Source of the DNA: Caballeronia hypogeia
GTDB taxonomy: Bacteria; Pseudomonadota; Gammaproteobacteria; Burkholderiales; Burkholderiaceae
Direction: 5' to 3'
Length of the DNA: 64,000 bases
Assembly: GCF_001544875.2 (NCBI RefSeq)
Contig: NZ_FCOA02000022.1
Span: 1 to 64,000 of the forward strand
Shown: one piece after another, positions 1-8,860 of the stretch
How positions within the stretch are numbered: the stretch's first letter is position 1
How the letters are laid out: every line of letters starts with the position of its first letter
Program-made: the position numbers and the translations under genes
The notes under the pieces: generated by a model
What the model was told of the DNA's origin: nothing
Database searches by the model: none
The model's input: only the letters and a program-made list of their open reading frames with translations

Positions 1-894
1 CCACACTCGCTTCCGCAGCTCAACCTCATGGGCTCTAAACATTAAATCCGCCGTTGCGCTTCAACCTTGAAACCGCCCTCTAATTTTCGAGCCAGAGTGG
101 CCCCCTGCTACAGCTCGAAGACATGAACCAATTTTTTCGTTCACGACTTTCGTTATTTTAGCATGACGAACGAATAATCCTGGGCTAATCAACTGGCGCA
201 TCAGCTTGATCCCCCGTATAACTGACAGGCCGTCCATTGAGCCATTTTGTTAATTAAAAACGACTACTCAACTAATAAGGCAGCAGCACCTTCGTAGACG
301 GTTTCAAGTCTGGCTTTGATATTGTCGCAATTGAATATCACTCCCGGTACGAATCTCGCAACATCGTATTTTCAAGCGTCCGTGGCGCGTTCAGTATCAC
401 TAGGCTCCTCCCAGAGCCAGGGTTGTATCAGGACGATCATGCGATGACACATGACGGGTTGTCCCCGATCCCCGGCCCTCCAATATAGGGTTGATGAGAC
501 TATTCTCTGACCATCGATTGCCTCTTTGCTTCTGTTGGCTCGGCAACGAACCATCAAGCGTAGGTTTCGTCACGCCTTTGGCGTCCGCCCCCCGACGTCG
601 GTGCGCGGGTTTGCAACGAGACTCCTTCTTCACGACAGAGGAAATCGTTGCCTTCTGAGCCAAACTGCAATGCCTCTTCCAAGGCACGCGCGTGCGCAAG
701 TTCCTTGTTGAAGAGTAGTGAAAGCTGTCGGGACAGGCATTTGTCAACTCACTGGAATACATTCTCATTGAAAGGGATGCCCGAGGGTGTCGGTTGTTGA
801 CGAGGCGGTTGAGTTTTCAATATCCCGTCACCGCCAACGATGCTCAACGACATTCCTGTTTGTTGCGCTCGTCTTTACGTGAGGAGGATTCTTA
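1..894. other. Left-edge stretch without a recognisable gene
   Basis: This stretch is less GC-rich than the rest of the window, especially in the first 340 bases. Only short overlapping open frames of 60-122 codons occur, and none shows a recognisable domain. A weak inverted repeat (TTCGTTC at 136-142 and GAACGAA at 168-174) is visible. The base composition suggests non-coding or decayed DNA, but no insertion-sequence ends were identified. Confidence 0.5.
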
Positions 895-1455
895 TTGTTC
901 TTCAGTTGGCAAGAATTACGAATGGAAGTTCGCGCAACGTGTGCAGTAAATGCGAAGCGGAGTCTGAAAATGAATGCAGCTCTTGCAGCGATGATATTCG
1001 GCGCATCGCTCTCACCTTTTAGTAGCGTGTCATGGGCTCAAAATAACGTTATGCCGCAGCAGGGTAGCGCGACATATGTAGCGTATTACCTGAATCATGT
1101 CTTATCGACCATGGACATGGGCGAGAAGAATTCAGGTGCCGTGATTGAGGGCTTCGGAATTACTCGCAGTGACAACGGTCAAAAGCCATTCGACAAACTT
1201 TCGGTTCATTGCCTTTTCTTTGAAGGAGCTCGTGGTGGCCAGTATTCGGAAACAGGTTCTTGCACTGAAACCGATACTGACGGGGATATGATTTATCTGA
1301 CGGTCGCGACGGACACTCAGACATTTACCGGTGGCACCGGGAAATACAAAGGCATTAGTGGCACCGGTACGTTTTCCGGTCATCCTCTTCGGCCGCCGGC
1401 ACCCGGAACTTTTGCGGTCGAAGTAGAGCACAAGGTGAACTGGAAGTTGAAATAG
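895..1455 (+). CDS. Small exported protein of unknown function
   Basis: A 186-residue product. The TTG start at 895 is chosen because GGAGG (883-887) lies 7 bases upstream. It gives a leader with several Arg/Lys residues before a hydrophobic stretch (about residues 26-45) ending in a plausible SWA-Q cleavage site. An internal ATG at 970, also behind a GGAG, is the alternative and gives 161 residues. The mature part is rich in Gly/Thr and contains FTGGTGKYKGISGTGTF, a pattern typical of small beta-barrel proteins of the allene-oxide-cyclase/avidin-like type. I infer a secreted or periplasmic beta-rich protein; no catalytic role can be assigned. It stands alone, about 270 bases before the PrpD-like gene on the same strand. 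Confidence 0.6.
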   Translation: MFFSWQELRMEVRATCAVNAKRSLKMNAALAAMIFGASLSPFSSVSWAQNNVMPQQGSATYVAYYLNHVLSTMDMGEKNSGAVIEGFGITRSDNGQKPFDKLSVHCLFFEGARGGQYSETGSCTETDTDGDMIYLTVATDTQTFTGGTGKYKGISGTGTFSGHPLRPPAPGTFAVEVEHKVNWKLK

Positions 1456-1723
1456 TCGCCATTCGCTTCCAAGTTGAATTGGGGGTATCTCGCCGTGCCA
1501 ACTGCAGGACGCTCATTGGCGATCAGTGTTCACCAATTGGCACGGCCCATCGAGATTTAACACGGCGGCGAATGAAGGCATAGGAACCGAAGCGGCCGTC
1601 GGCTACGGTGGCTGCTGCACACCGGTACGCGATCCTGATAGTGATCGCAAGCGGAAGCGCGCGACGCAGAGAACCGTGCAGCGCTCCTCGATGCCGCTGT
1701 CAAAATCATTGCGGAGTGTTTAG

Positions 1724-3193
1724 ATGGCCGCGTATAGCAATTTCTCGACAGGGCGACGGAAGCTATTGGCACGAGCGTTGATTGCCCTCGCTGGCGCCGC
1801 CATCGGCAAGGGTAGCCGAGCCGCCGATGCACCCTCCTCCGTTATGCTTCAACTTGGCGCTTATCTGGCCGAAGCGGGGAGCCGTCCACTTCCCGACGAC
1901 GTGCTCGAAAAATCCAAGCATCACATTGTCGACACTTTTGCAGCCATGATTTCCGGTTCGCTCTTGCCCCCTGGAAGCGCAGCATTGCAATACGCCCGCA
2001 CCGGCGGTGAAAGAGGGGGAGTGGCGACCATTATTGCTTCGACACTTACCGCCGGCCCGGTCGAGGCGGCATTTGTAAACGCCATGCTTGCTCAGTCGGA
2101 TGAGACGGATGACTCGAATGAGTTCTCGCAATCCCATCCGGGCTGTGCCATCGTGCCGGCGGCATTTGCTATGGCCGAGAAATTCGGTGTTGATGGCAAC
2201 AGATTTGTGCGTGCCGTCACGCTAGGCTACGACGTCGGGCCGCGCGTGACGATCAGTTTCCGTGCGCTGGACTTCCGCAACAATAGTCACAAGAGCACAC
2301 ATGCCATCGCCGAAGTTTTCGGGTCGGCTGCCGCTGCGGGCTGCATTGCCGGGCTTGACGCGCACAAAATGCAATGGCTGCTCGATTACACGGCTCAGCA
2401 ATCCGCCGGCATCGGGGCTTGGACGCGCGACACCCAGCACATGGAGAAAGCCTTCGTGTTCGCCGGAATGCCGGCGAAGAACGGCGTGATGGCGGCGCTT
2501 CTGGTCGATTCTGGCTTTACAGGACTCGACGACATCTTTTCGGGCACAGACAACTACTTCCTCGCTTATGCGCCCAACGCCAATCCGGACGAACTGATCA
2601 AAGATCTTGGCAAGCGCTACGAGATTGCAAGAACAAATATAAAGAAGTGGTCGGTCGGTTCGCCCATCCAGGCGCCACTGGATGCAATGGACAATATCTT
2701 CAAGAAGTATGAAGTAGCCCCCGAGAACGTGCGGTCTATCGTCGTACGGCTTGCGCACACCGAGGCGCGGATCGTAGACAACCGTGAAATCCCGGATATC
2801 TGCTTGCAGCACATGGTGTCTGTGATGCTTCTCGACAAGACAGTCTCGTTCAAGGCCGCGCACGATAAGGCCCGCATGGGCGATCCCGAGATCTTACGGG
2901 TCCGCGCGAAGGTCGAGCTTGTTTCCAGCGATGAGCTGGAGGCACTTGAACCGGCCAGGCACGGGATCGTCGAAATCACGCTGAACGATGGAACCATGCT
3001 CACGGATCACGTTGCACATGTTCGCGGTACGGCCGACAACCCGATGGACCGCGGCGAGGTGGTGCGGAAGGCGACGGACCTCATGGAGCCCGTCCTGGGC
3101 AAAGCAAATAGCACTGAGCTGATCGACAAGCTAATGACGCTTGAAAAACTCAACAACTTGCGAGGACTCCGTCGCTTTCTTCAGCGGGCCTGA
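1724..3193 (+). CDS. MmgE/PrpD family protein with a Tat-like leader
   Basis: A 489-residue protein whose body (about residues 40-489) matches the MmgE/PrpD fold. That family includes 2-methylcitrate dehydratase, cis-aconitate decarboxylase and uncharacterised dehydratases. Supporting stretches are the opening helix around KSKHHIVDTFAAMISG, the DETDDSNEFSQSHPG loop and HSSxxHA-like RNNSHKSTHAIAEVFG. Unusually, the N-terminus carries GRRKLLARALIALAGAA followed by SRAADA, which looks like a twin-arginine signal with a cleavage site near residue 34. Most PrpD proteins are cytosolic. The gene stands alone and ends at a strong terminator (3221-3258). The substrate cannot be read from sequence. Confidence 0.85.
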   Translation: MAAYSNFSTGRRKLLARALIALAGAAIGKGSRAADAPSSVMLQLGAYLAEAGSRPLPDDVLEKSKHHIVDTFAAMISGSLLPPGSAALQYARTGGERGGVATIIASTLTAGPVEAAFVNAMLAQSDETDDSNEFSQSHPGCAIVPAAFAMAEKFGVDGNRFVRAVTLGYDVGPRVTISFRALDFRNNSHKSTHAIAEVFGSAAAAGCIAGLDAHKMQWLLDYTAQQSAGIGAWTRDTQHMEKAFVFAGMPAKNGVMAALLVDSGFTGLDDIFSGTDNYFLAYAPNANPDELIKDLGKRYEIARTNIKKWSVGSPIQAPLDAMDNIFKKYEVAPENVRSIVVRLAHTEARIVDNREIPDICLQHMVSVMLLDKTVSFKAAHDKARMGDPEILRVRAKVELVSSDELEALEPARHGIVEITLNDGTMLTDHVAHVRGTADNPMDRGEVVRKATDLMEPVLGKANSTELIDKLMTLEKLNNLRGLRRFLQRA

Positions 3194-3220
3194 CTCCGCA
3201 CAACGGCCGACCACTGTGAA

Positions 3221-3258
3221 GAAAAGCGGTAGGACCGAGCCAAATCGGCCGCTTTTTT
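3221..3258 (+). terminator. Rho-independent terminator after the PrpD-like gene
   Basis: AAAAGCGG (3222-3229) pairs with CCGCTTTT (3249-3256). An inner stem CCGA/TCGG closes a GCCAAA loop, with a five-base bulge on the 5' side, and a run of T follows. It begins 28 bases after the PrpD-like stop codon. Confidence 0.8.
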
Positions 3259-3659
3259 GCCTGTCGAAATTTGCCTCTGTGCGAAAGACTGCTGCAACGA
3301 ACCGGTCACCCTTAAACATCGCTATGGGGAAGTGCAGCGATATCGACATCCAACCATCTGAAGGCAGATCCCTAAGTGGGCGTTGCACGTTGCAAGCTGC
3401 CGTTAAAGGAGCACGTGAGCGACTGGCAGAAAGGGGCGGGAGTATGGAGGCAGTTGCCTTCCTGTTGCGCGAAACACCTACGTCGGCAATGCGACAGGCT
3501 GCGGATGTCAAACGCAATCGTGTTCAATGTCGGTTTTGGCCGAGCCGCCAGCGTTCGTCACGAGGAAGGCCTCATCCAGAAGGCTTCCTGCCGCAAACAC
3601 ATTTCTGCCACTCTAAAAGTCTCGTGTATTCCTAATCAGTCGTTCATCGCTAGAATCAA
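3259..3659. other. Intergenic stretch
   Basis: Open frames here (for example on the plus strand 3141-3635 and 3376-3714) have no recognisable domain and no convincing ribosome site. I see no gene. Confidence 0.5.
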
Positions 3660-3695
3660 ACCCCGGAAGGCACGCCTTCGCGTGGCTTCCGGGGT
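3660..3695 (-). terminator. Long hairpin downstream of the HPP gene
   Basis: ACCCCGGAAG (3660-3669) pairs perfectly with CTTCCGGGGT (3686-3695), with an inner CACG/CGTG stem. On the minus strand the hairpin is followed by TTGATTC, so the T-run is weak. It lies 25 bases beyond the end of the HPP gene and probably terminates the fdh-HPP transcript. Confidence 0.65.
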
Positions 3696-3720
3696 AAGCA
3701 CAGTTCACAGCTAAAGCCAC

Positions 3721-4233
3721 TCATCGTCCTTGGTGTGGCCACGAGCCGCGTTTGACGACCGCCCAATAGACCCAGCCGATCAACACCAGCGTCACCGCAC
3801 CGAACATCGTCGGCAACGCCAGAAATGACCAGCCCGGCTGCGCCGCGAAAATGATGACCGGATTGCTGCCCGCCGGTGGATGCACCGTTCTCGTCAGCAT
3901 CATCAGCATCAACGCGGACGCTGCAGCGACTGCCATCGGCACGTAACCCGGACCAAACAACTGCAAACAGAGCAAGCCCGTCAATGAGGTCAGTACGTGA
4001 CCGCCAATGATGTTTCGCGGCTGTGAGAACGGGCTGGAGGGAAAGCCAAACAACAGAACACAGGTGGCCCCAAACGAACCGAGTATCCAGGGTTCCGAGG
4101 TCTCTTGTGCCAGCATGCCGACGAAAGCCAAACCGACGAAGGCACCCAGGCCAGCGAGCAAGATACTGCGGGCATGGGTGCGTCTCGTGGGGGCCCCGTT
4201 GGCGCCAGCGGAAGCGGCAGACGGGGTCGTCAT
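3721..4233 (-). CDS. HPP family integral membrane protein
   Basis: A 170-residue protein with four predicted transmembrane segments (about residues 25-45, 50-68, 75-115 and 135-160). The family signature HPPAGSNP lies near residue 122. HPP proteins are compact four-helix membrane proteins; some plant and cyanobacterial members move nitrite, but most bacterial ones have no assigned substrate. The start lies 5 bases after the formate dehydrogenase stop, so the two genes are almost certainly one transcript. Export or import of a small anion linked to formate metabolism is a reasonable inference, not shown by the sequence. Confidence 0.85.
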   Translation of the reverse strand: MTTPSAASAGANGAPTRRTHARSILLAGLGAFVGLAFVGMLAQETSEPWILGSFGATCVLLFGFPSSPFSQPRNIIGGHVLTSLTGLLCLQLFGPGYVPMAVAAASALMLMMLTRTVHPPAGSNPVIIFAAQPGWSFLALPTMFGAVTLVLIGWVYWAVVKRGSWPHQGR

Positions 4234-4238
4234 GTAGG

Positions 4239-5441
4239 TCAGGCTCGCTTGTAGCGGGCCGCTTCTTCTGAACCCTTGGTCGCATTACCCGCGCTGTACG
4301 AGTGTGCGCCGACGCCTGCGAGCTTGCCGCCCTGAACAATCAGGTATTCATCGCGAATCGGGCGACCCTCGAAGTAACATTCGAGGATCTCGCGCGTTCC
4401 TGCGGCGTAACGGGCCTGTGCAGAAAGACTCGTGCCGGAAATGTGCGGTGTCATTCCCTGATGCGGCATGGTGCGCCACGGATGATCGGCCGGTGCAGGC
4501 TGAGGGAACCAGACATCACCGCCGTAACCCGCCAGTTGGCCGCTCTTGAGCGCGTCGACGATCGCGTCGCGATCGCATAACTTGCCGCGAGCAGTGTTGA
4601 TCAGATAGGCGCCGCGCTTGAAATTCTTCAACGTGGCCGCATTGATCATGTGCTCGGTCTCGGGATGCAGCGGGCAGTTCAACGTCACCACGTCACATAC
4701 GCGCGTCAGGCTCTCCAGACTCGTGTGATAGGTGAGATTGAGTTCCCTCTCCACCGACTCGGGCAGACGATGACGATCCAGGTAATGCAATTTCATGTCG
4801 AACGGCTTGAGCAGGCGCAACACGCGCAGACCGATCCGTCCGGCGGCGACCGTGCCGACGTGCATGCCCTCGACGTCATAAGAGCGCTCAACGCAATCGG
4901 CAATATTCCAGCCACCTTCGTTGGCGATGTTGTGTGATGGAATGTAGTTTCGGACGAGCGCCAGGGTTGTCATCACGACATGTTCGGCGACGCTATTGCT
5001 ATTGCAATACGTCACTTCCGTCACGGTGATGCCACGGTCCATTGCGGCCTGCAAATCCGTATGATCCGAACCGATTCCGGCCGTGACGATCATCTTGAGT
5101 TTGGGCGCTTTTGCGATGCGCTCGGCCGTCATGTAGGCAGGCCAGAACGGCTGGGAAATGACGATTTCAGCATCGTGCAGTTCGCGGTCCAGCACGCTGT
5201 CAGCGCCATCCTTGCTGGAAGTCACCACCAGTTGATGGTCCTTCGACTCGAGATACTTCCGAAGCCCCAGTTCGCCGGATACACAACCCAACAGGTGACC
5301 AGGCGTAAAGTCGATTGCCTTGGGTGTAGGAGTCGTTTGTCCGTCCGGATAGCGCGTGATTTCAGGAAGGCTGTCTCGCGCATACTGCTTCGGCATGCCG
5401 TTGACCGGATCGTCGTAAAGCACACAAACAATTTTTGCCAC
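4239..5441 (-). CDS. fdh: NAD-dependent formate dehydrogenase
   Basis: A 400-residue cytosolic enzyme of the D-2-hydroxyacid dehydrogenase superfamily, oxidising formate to CO2 with reduction of NAD+. The GTG start at 5441 follows a GGAGA ribosome site and gives an N-terminus (AKIVCVLYDDP) and length matching the well-studied Pseudomonas sp. 101 enzyme. Visible features: GTVAAGRIG nucleotide loop; YLDRHR, where Asp-Arg after the second strand favours NAD+ over NADP+; TAGIGSDH; CNSNS; NTARGK (catalytic Arg); FPQPAP; and TPHISGT (catalytic His). A longer frame opens at 5564 but lacks family similarity before the GTG. The HPP membrane gene follows directly. The M24-like gene diverges from a shared upstream region. 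Confidence 0.95.
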   Translation of the reverse strand: MAKIVCVLYDDPVNGMPKQYARDSLPEITRYPDGQTTPTPKAIDFTPGHLLGCVSGELGLRKYLESKDHQLVVTSSKDGADSVLDRELHDAEIVISQPFWPAYMTAERIAKAPKLKMIVTAGIGSDHTDLQAAMDRGITVTEVTYCNSNSVAEHVVMTTLALVRNYIPSHNIANEGGWNIADCVERSYDVEGMHVGTVAAGRIGLRVLRLLKPFDMKLHYLDRHRLPESVERELNLTYHTSLESLTRVCDVVTLNCPLHPETEHMINAATLKNFKRGAYLINTARGKLCDRDAIVDALKSGQLAGYGGDVWFPQPAPADHPWRTMPHQGMTPHISGTSLSAQARYAAGTREILECYFEGRPIRDEYLIVQGGKLAGVGAHSYSAGNATKGSEEAARYKRA

Positions 5442-5667
5442 GATATTTGTCTCCACTCTGATAGTCGGATGTCCCGGGGCCGTTGCCGCCGCCGGCTCTT
5501 CGATCGCGCTGCATGCGACGTATCGATGGAGAGAGTGTTGACGAGAAGGTCGATCGTGATCCAATTGTTTCGCCGAATCGTTTGATAAGTCTCGCTTATG
5601 ACGGAGCGCCTGGTGGATTGAGTCGCGCGCAGCTAGTGCTAGGCAGGGGCGATCGGAATATACGAAT

Positions 5668-5697
5668 TTGCACGCCAGATTGAATTACCGGTATATT
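5668..5697 (+). promoter_or_regulatory. Candidate sigma-70 promoter for the M24-like gene
   Basis: TTGCAC (5668-5673) and TATATT (5692-5697) are separated by 18 bases and would start transcription about 20 bases before the ATG at 5724. The region between here and the fdh start (5442) should also hold the opposing fdh promoter. Confidence 0.4.
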
Positions 5698-5723
5698 GCG
5701 TCGTATATAACGTGAGAGTCGGA

Positions 5724-6383
5724 ATGAGCGTCAACCAACAACAGCGCGTTGGTCAGAATTTCGTATTGGATTCGATGAAGTTCGCGCGGGACAGGACGTG
5801 GGATGTCGTCAACCAACTGAGCTCGCTCGTGCGACCGGGGATGCTCGAATCTGAAGCGACCGCTGAGTGCAAGCTTGTCATGACCAGACTCGGCATGGAG
5901 CGGATCTGGCATCCGTCACTTGTCCGTTTCGGTACAAACACCCTCAAGACGTTCAAGGAGCGTTCAGAGGGAGACCCACGCCTGGCCGCGAACGATATCT
6001 TCTTCATTGACCTGGGGATCGTTTGGAACGGCCATGAAGGTGATGCGGGCGCGACCTTCGTCGTCGGCGACGATGCGGAAATGATTGAATGCGCCGTGAC
6101 TGCACAGCGTTTGTTCGATGAGGTCGAGGCGTACTGGCGCAAGACAGGAACCAGCGGGATAGCGTTATACGACTACGCAGAGTACCGCGCGAACGAATTG
6201 GGCTGGCGCTTGAATCTGGACATCAAGGGCCATCGGGTGAGCGACTTTCCACATGCCGTGTACAAGGCTGGCGGCCTAGGCGATTTCGATGCGTGTCCGG
6301 ATGTCGGCCTGTGGATTCTCGAGATCCAGATAGCGCACCCGACCCGTCCGTTTGGCGCCTTCTACGAAGACCTGCTCATCTGA
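5724..6383 (+). CDS. M24 family metallopeptidase-like protein
   Basis: A protein of about 219 residues with the creatinase/aminopeptidase (pita-bread) fold of family M24. The paired metal-binding aspartates are visible in FIDLGIVWNG and GDAGATFVVG, a later His in KGHRVSDFPH, and two acidic positions toward the C-terminus (ILEIQIAH and FYEDLL). It is short for a full Xaa-Pro dipeptidase because the N-terminal domain is absent, as in several small M24 proteins. A GTG at 5712 is an alternative start. The LysR gene begins 25 bases later on the same strand, so the pair may be cotranscribed. Substrate unknown. Confidence 0.8.
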   Translation: MSVNQQQRVGQNFVLDSMKFARDRTWDVVNQLSSLVRPGMLESEATAECKLVMTRLGMERIWHPSLVRFGTNTLKTFKERSEGDPRLAANDIFFIDLGIVWNGHEGDAGATFVVGDDAEMIECAVTAQRLFDEVEAYWRKTGTSGIALYDYAEYRANELGWRLNLDIKGHRVSDFPHAVYKAGGLGDFDACPDVGLWILEIQIAHPTRPFGAFYEDLLI

Positions 6384-6408
6384 CCGTCCAATAGCCGGCG
6401 CGCGACGC

Positions 6409-7356
6409 ATGTTCATCCGACAACTGCAGTACCTCGTGACGCTCGCAACGGAGCAGCACTTCGCAAAAGCGGCAGAGTTGTGCCACGTCTCGCAGCCCGC
6501 CTTGTCTTCGGCGATTCGAAGTCTCGAATCCGAGCTCGGCCTCGTGATCGTGAAGCGTGGCCGCCGCTTTCTTGGCTTCACGGAAGAGGGCGAGCGTGTG
6601 CTCGGTTGGGCGCGTCAGACATTGGCTGCCCTTGAACACATGCGCCAGGATGCTTCCGCCTCTCAAGTACGACTGACGGGCACGCTGCGCTTTGGCGTGA
6701 TTCCTACGACGATGCCCATCATCAGCCTCTTGCTGGGCGCTTGCCGCGCGAACCACGACGCAATCCACTACACGGTGCGATCGTTGAGTTCGGACGCCAT
6801 CCTCCGGCAACTCGATGACTACGAGATCGATATTGGCTTCACCTACCTTGACGAACGCGTGCAAGCGGGCTTTGAAGTGCTGCCGCTTTATCGCGAGCGC
6901 TATTTTCTGCTGTCGCCGGCGGGCGCGAGCAGGCATACCGGCTCACGGCTTCGGGCGGCACGATGGTCGGAACTCGGAAATTTGCCTTTCTGCTTGCTGA
7001 GCACGGCGATGCAGAATCGCCAGGTGATCAACGCGGCCTTTCGTCGTGCAGGCGTTCAACCAAGCGTCGTGCTGGAGACGGACTCGCTACTTGCCTTGCA
7101 CTCCAACGTGCAGCATGCCGGCCTGCACAGCATTCTGCCCCATAGCTTGCTCAGCGTGCTTGACGCTCATACGGACCACGTGCGTGTCGTTCCGCTCGAA
7201 CCTGAGTTGACGCGTGAGATTGGCTTTATCGCGCGTCGTGCGCCGGCTATGCCGCCGCTGATATCGGCAATGTGGAGCGCAGCCACGGACCTTGACATGC
7301 AACAGCGCTTTGACGCGCTCCTGCCGGGCGCCGCTCAGGCTCCAAGCCTGGAGTGA
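6409..7356 (+). CDS. LysR family transcriptional regulator
   Basis: A 315-residue regulator. The N-terminal winged helix-turn-helix (about residues 1-60) is clear: FIRQLQYLVTLATEQHFAKAA, then CHVSQPALSSAIRSLE. A periplasmic-binding-protein-like effector domain follows from about residue 90. The start at 6409 is the first Met at the conserved LysR N-terminus; an in-frame upstream extension to 6352 overlaps the M24-like gene and is unlikely. It could control the divergent fdh-HPP operon or the M24-like gene just upstream, since LysR genes usually sit next to their targets (inference). Confidence 0.9.
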   Translation: MFIRQLQYLVTLATEQHFAKAAELCHVSQPALSSAIRSLESELGLVIVKRGRRFLGFTEEGERVLGWARQTLAALEHMRQDASASQVRLTGTLRFGVIPTTMPIISLLLGACRANHDAIHYTVRSLSSDAILRQLDDYEIDIGFTYLDERVQAGFEVLPLYRERYFLLSPAGASRHTGSRLRAARWSELGNLPFCLLSTAMQNRQVINAAFRRAGVQPSVVLETDSLLALHSNVQHAGLHSILPHSLLSVLDAHTDHVRVVPLEPELTREIGFIARRAPAMPPLISAMWSAATDLDMQQRFDALLPGAAQAPSLE

Positions 7357-7420
7357 TCGGTGAGGGCCGATGCAGATGCACGCACACAGCGCACCTGCAC
7401 CCCTCGCTCCGCGGGACCGA

Positions 7421-8779
7421 TCAGTTTTCGTCCGCAAGGCTACCTCGGGTCTCCGGAATGACGAACGCGCCGACCAGATACAGCACGCTCACGGCGGCCA
7501 GACACACGGCCAGCACGATCGGCAGATCGGCGGGTGTGCGCGAGACAATGGAAACCAGCGTAGGCATCATGCCGCCAATCGCGAAACCTATGTTCCACGA
7601 GAGACCCGTGCCCGATGCGCGGATTGCGGTCGGAAAACGTTCGTTGAGGAAGATGAGGATCGGCGCGTAACTCGCGCTTCCCAAGGCACTCAATAGCACC
7701 GCGCATGCGCCAATCATGACGACGCTGTCCGTGCGCGCCAACGCGATGAAGAGCAGCGGGAAGCCGATGAGTCGTGCCACGCCGAGCCACATAAAACTAC
7801 GCCTGCGTCCGATGAGCGTGCTCAGATGACCCGCTGCCGTCGACGCGACGATCACGGCCACGCTCGATATCATGAGAATGAGGCCGGCTAGGGTGTTGGG
7901 CGCGTGATTCACGACCTTGAGGAAGGTGGGCAGGAAGCCCGATGTCAGGTAATAGCCGCTTCCGCCCCCGATCGTGAGCAACAGGTTCACCATGAGAATG
8001 CCGCGATACTGCTTCGAAAACAGCGTTCTGAGCGGCGACCTGACGGCCTTTTGTTCATCGTGTCCGGCGACCGGAGCGGACTTGCGCTTTTCGCTGGCAA
8101 GCGCAGCCCACACCGGAGACTCTTCGAGGCTGTTGAACACGAACACACCGAGGATCGAGCTGACGATTCCGGCAAAGAACATGCATCGCCATCCCCATAC
8201 TTCGAATTGCGCGCCGGGGAACGCCGCCGACACGGCCAGATAGACCAGCGAGGCCAGCAGCGCGCCAAGTCCCGCGCCGCCGCCACCGACGAATCCTGAG
8301 ACAGCTCCCCGATATTTCGGGCTCACCGTTTCGGTACCGATGGTATGCGTCGACGCGACCACACCGCCGACAAAAACGCCCTGAACCAGACGCAGCACCA
8401 GAAACAGGACCGGCGCAATGACGCCCGCCTGCTGAACGGTCGGCAGCAAACCGAACGCCGCGGTCGAGAAGCCGACGCCCACGACAGAGATGATCATCGA
8501 TCGCTTGCGCCCGTGCCGGTCGGCCAGCGATCCGAAGATCGCGGAGCCGAGCGGCCGCATCAACAGAGTGACGGCGAAGGACGCATATACCGCCGCGAGT
8601 GAAAGCATCGAGTCCGTCGAAGGAAAGAAGAGCTTTCCGATCACGGGCGCAACGAACAGCACGACGAACAGGTCGAACAGGTCCAATGCCCAACCCAGAC
8701 AGGAGGCGCCGACGGCGGCGAGAACCTGCTTGCTGCCCGCACTCCTGACCACGCGGTCATTTCGCAACACTTCTTCCAT
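7421..8779 (-). CDS. MFS transporter, metabolite:H+ symporter (MHS) type
   Basis: A 452-residue, 12-helix major facilitator of the inner membrane. The MHS-type motif GSLADRHGRKRSM lies in the loop between helices 2 and 3, and LRLVQGVFVGG in helix 4. Start 8779 is preferred because GGAG lies 6 bases upstream; an ATG at 8791 is possible. MHS proteins import aromatic and dicarboxylic acids together with protons. It is the last gene of the cluster running down from coxL-like 14859, 69 bases after the ligase, and so probably imports the acid that the ligase activates. Confidence 0.88.
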   Translation of the reverse strand: MEEVLRNDRVVRSAGSKQVLAAVGASCLGWALDLFDLFVVLFVAPVIGKLFFPSTDSMLSLAAVYASFAVTLLMRPLGSAIFGSLADRHGRKRSMIISVVGVGFSTAAFGLLPTVQQAGVIAPVLFLVLRLVQGVFVGGVVASTHTIGTETVSPKYRGAVSGFVGGGGAGLGALLASLVYLAVSAAFPGAQFEVWGWRCMFFAGIVSSILGVFVFNSLEESPVWAALASEKRKSAPVAGHDEQKAVRSPLRTLFSKQYRGILMVNLLLTIGGGSGYYLTSGFLPTFLKVVNHAPNTLAGLILMISSVAVIVASTAAGHLSTLIGRRRSFMWLGVARLIGFPLLFIALARTDSVVMIGACAVLLSALGSASYAPILIFLNERFPTAIRASGTGLSWNIGFAIGGMMPTLVSIVSRTPADLPIVLAVCLAAVSVLYLVGAFVIPETRGSLADEN

Positions 8780-8860
8780 GGGGATCTCCATCCAATGTCA
8801 TATCTGTTTCGTTATGCGAATCATATGAAACGTTTTCGTTTTCTGATTCCCGGATGCGCG

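Noticed and set aside
372-768. Minus-strand frames of 61 and 122 codons as a possible mobile-element remnant
   Set aside because: Composition is odd and the C-terminal half looked vaguely like an intron- or transposon-associated protein, but no catalytic motif or terminal repeat could be found.
958-966. CGGAGTCTGA near 958-967 as a fourth copy of the AraC-type operator tail
   Set aside because: No TTACC boxes precede it, and the GGAG serves as a ribosome site for an internal ATG; the similarity is chance.
3141-3714. Two plus-strand frames after the PrpD-like gene
   Set aside because: They run through the terminator at 3221-3258, lack ribosome sites and show no domain.
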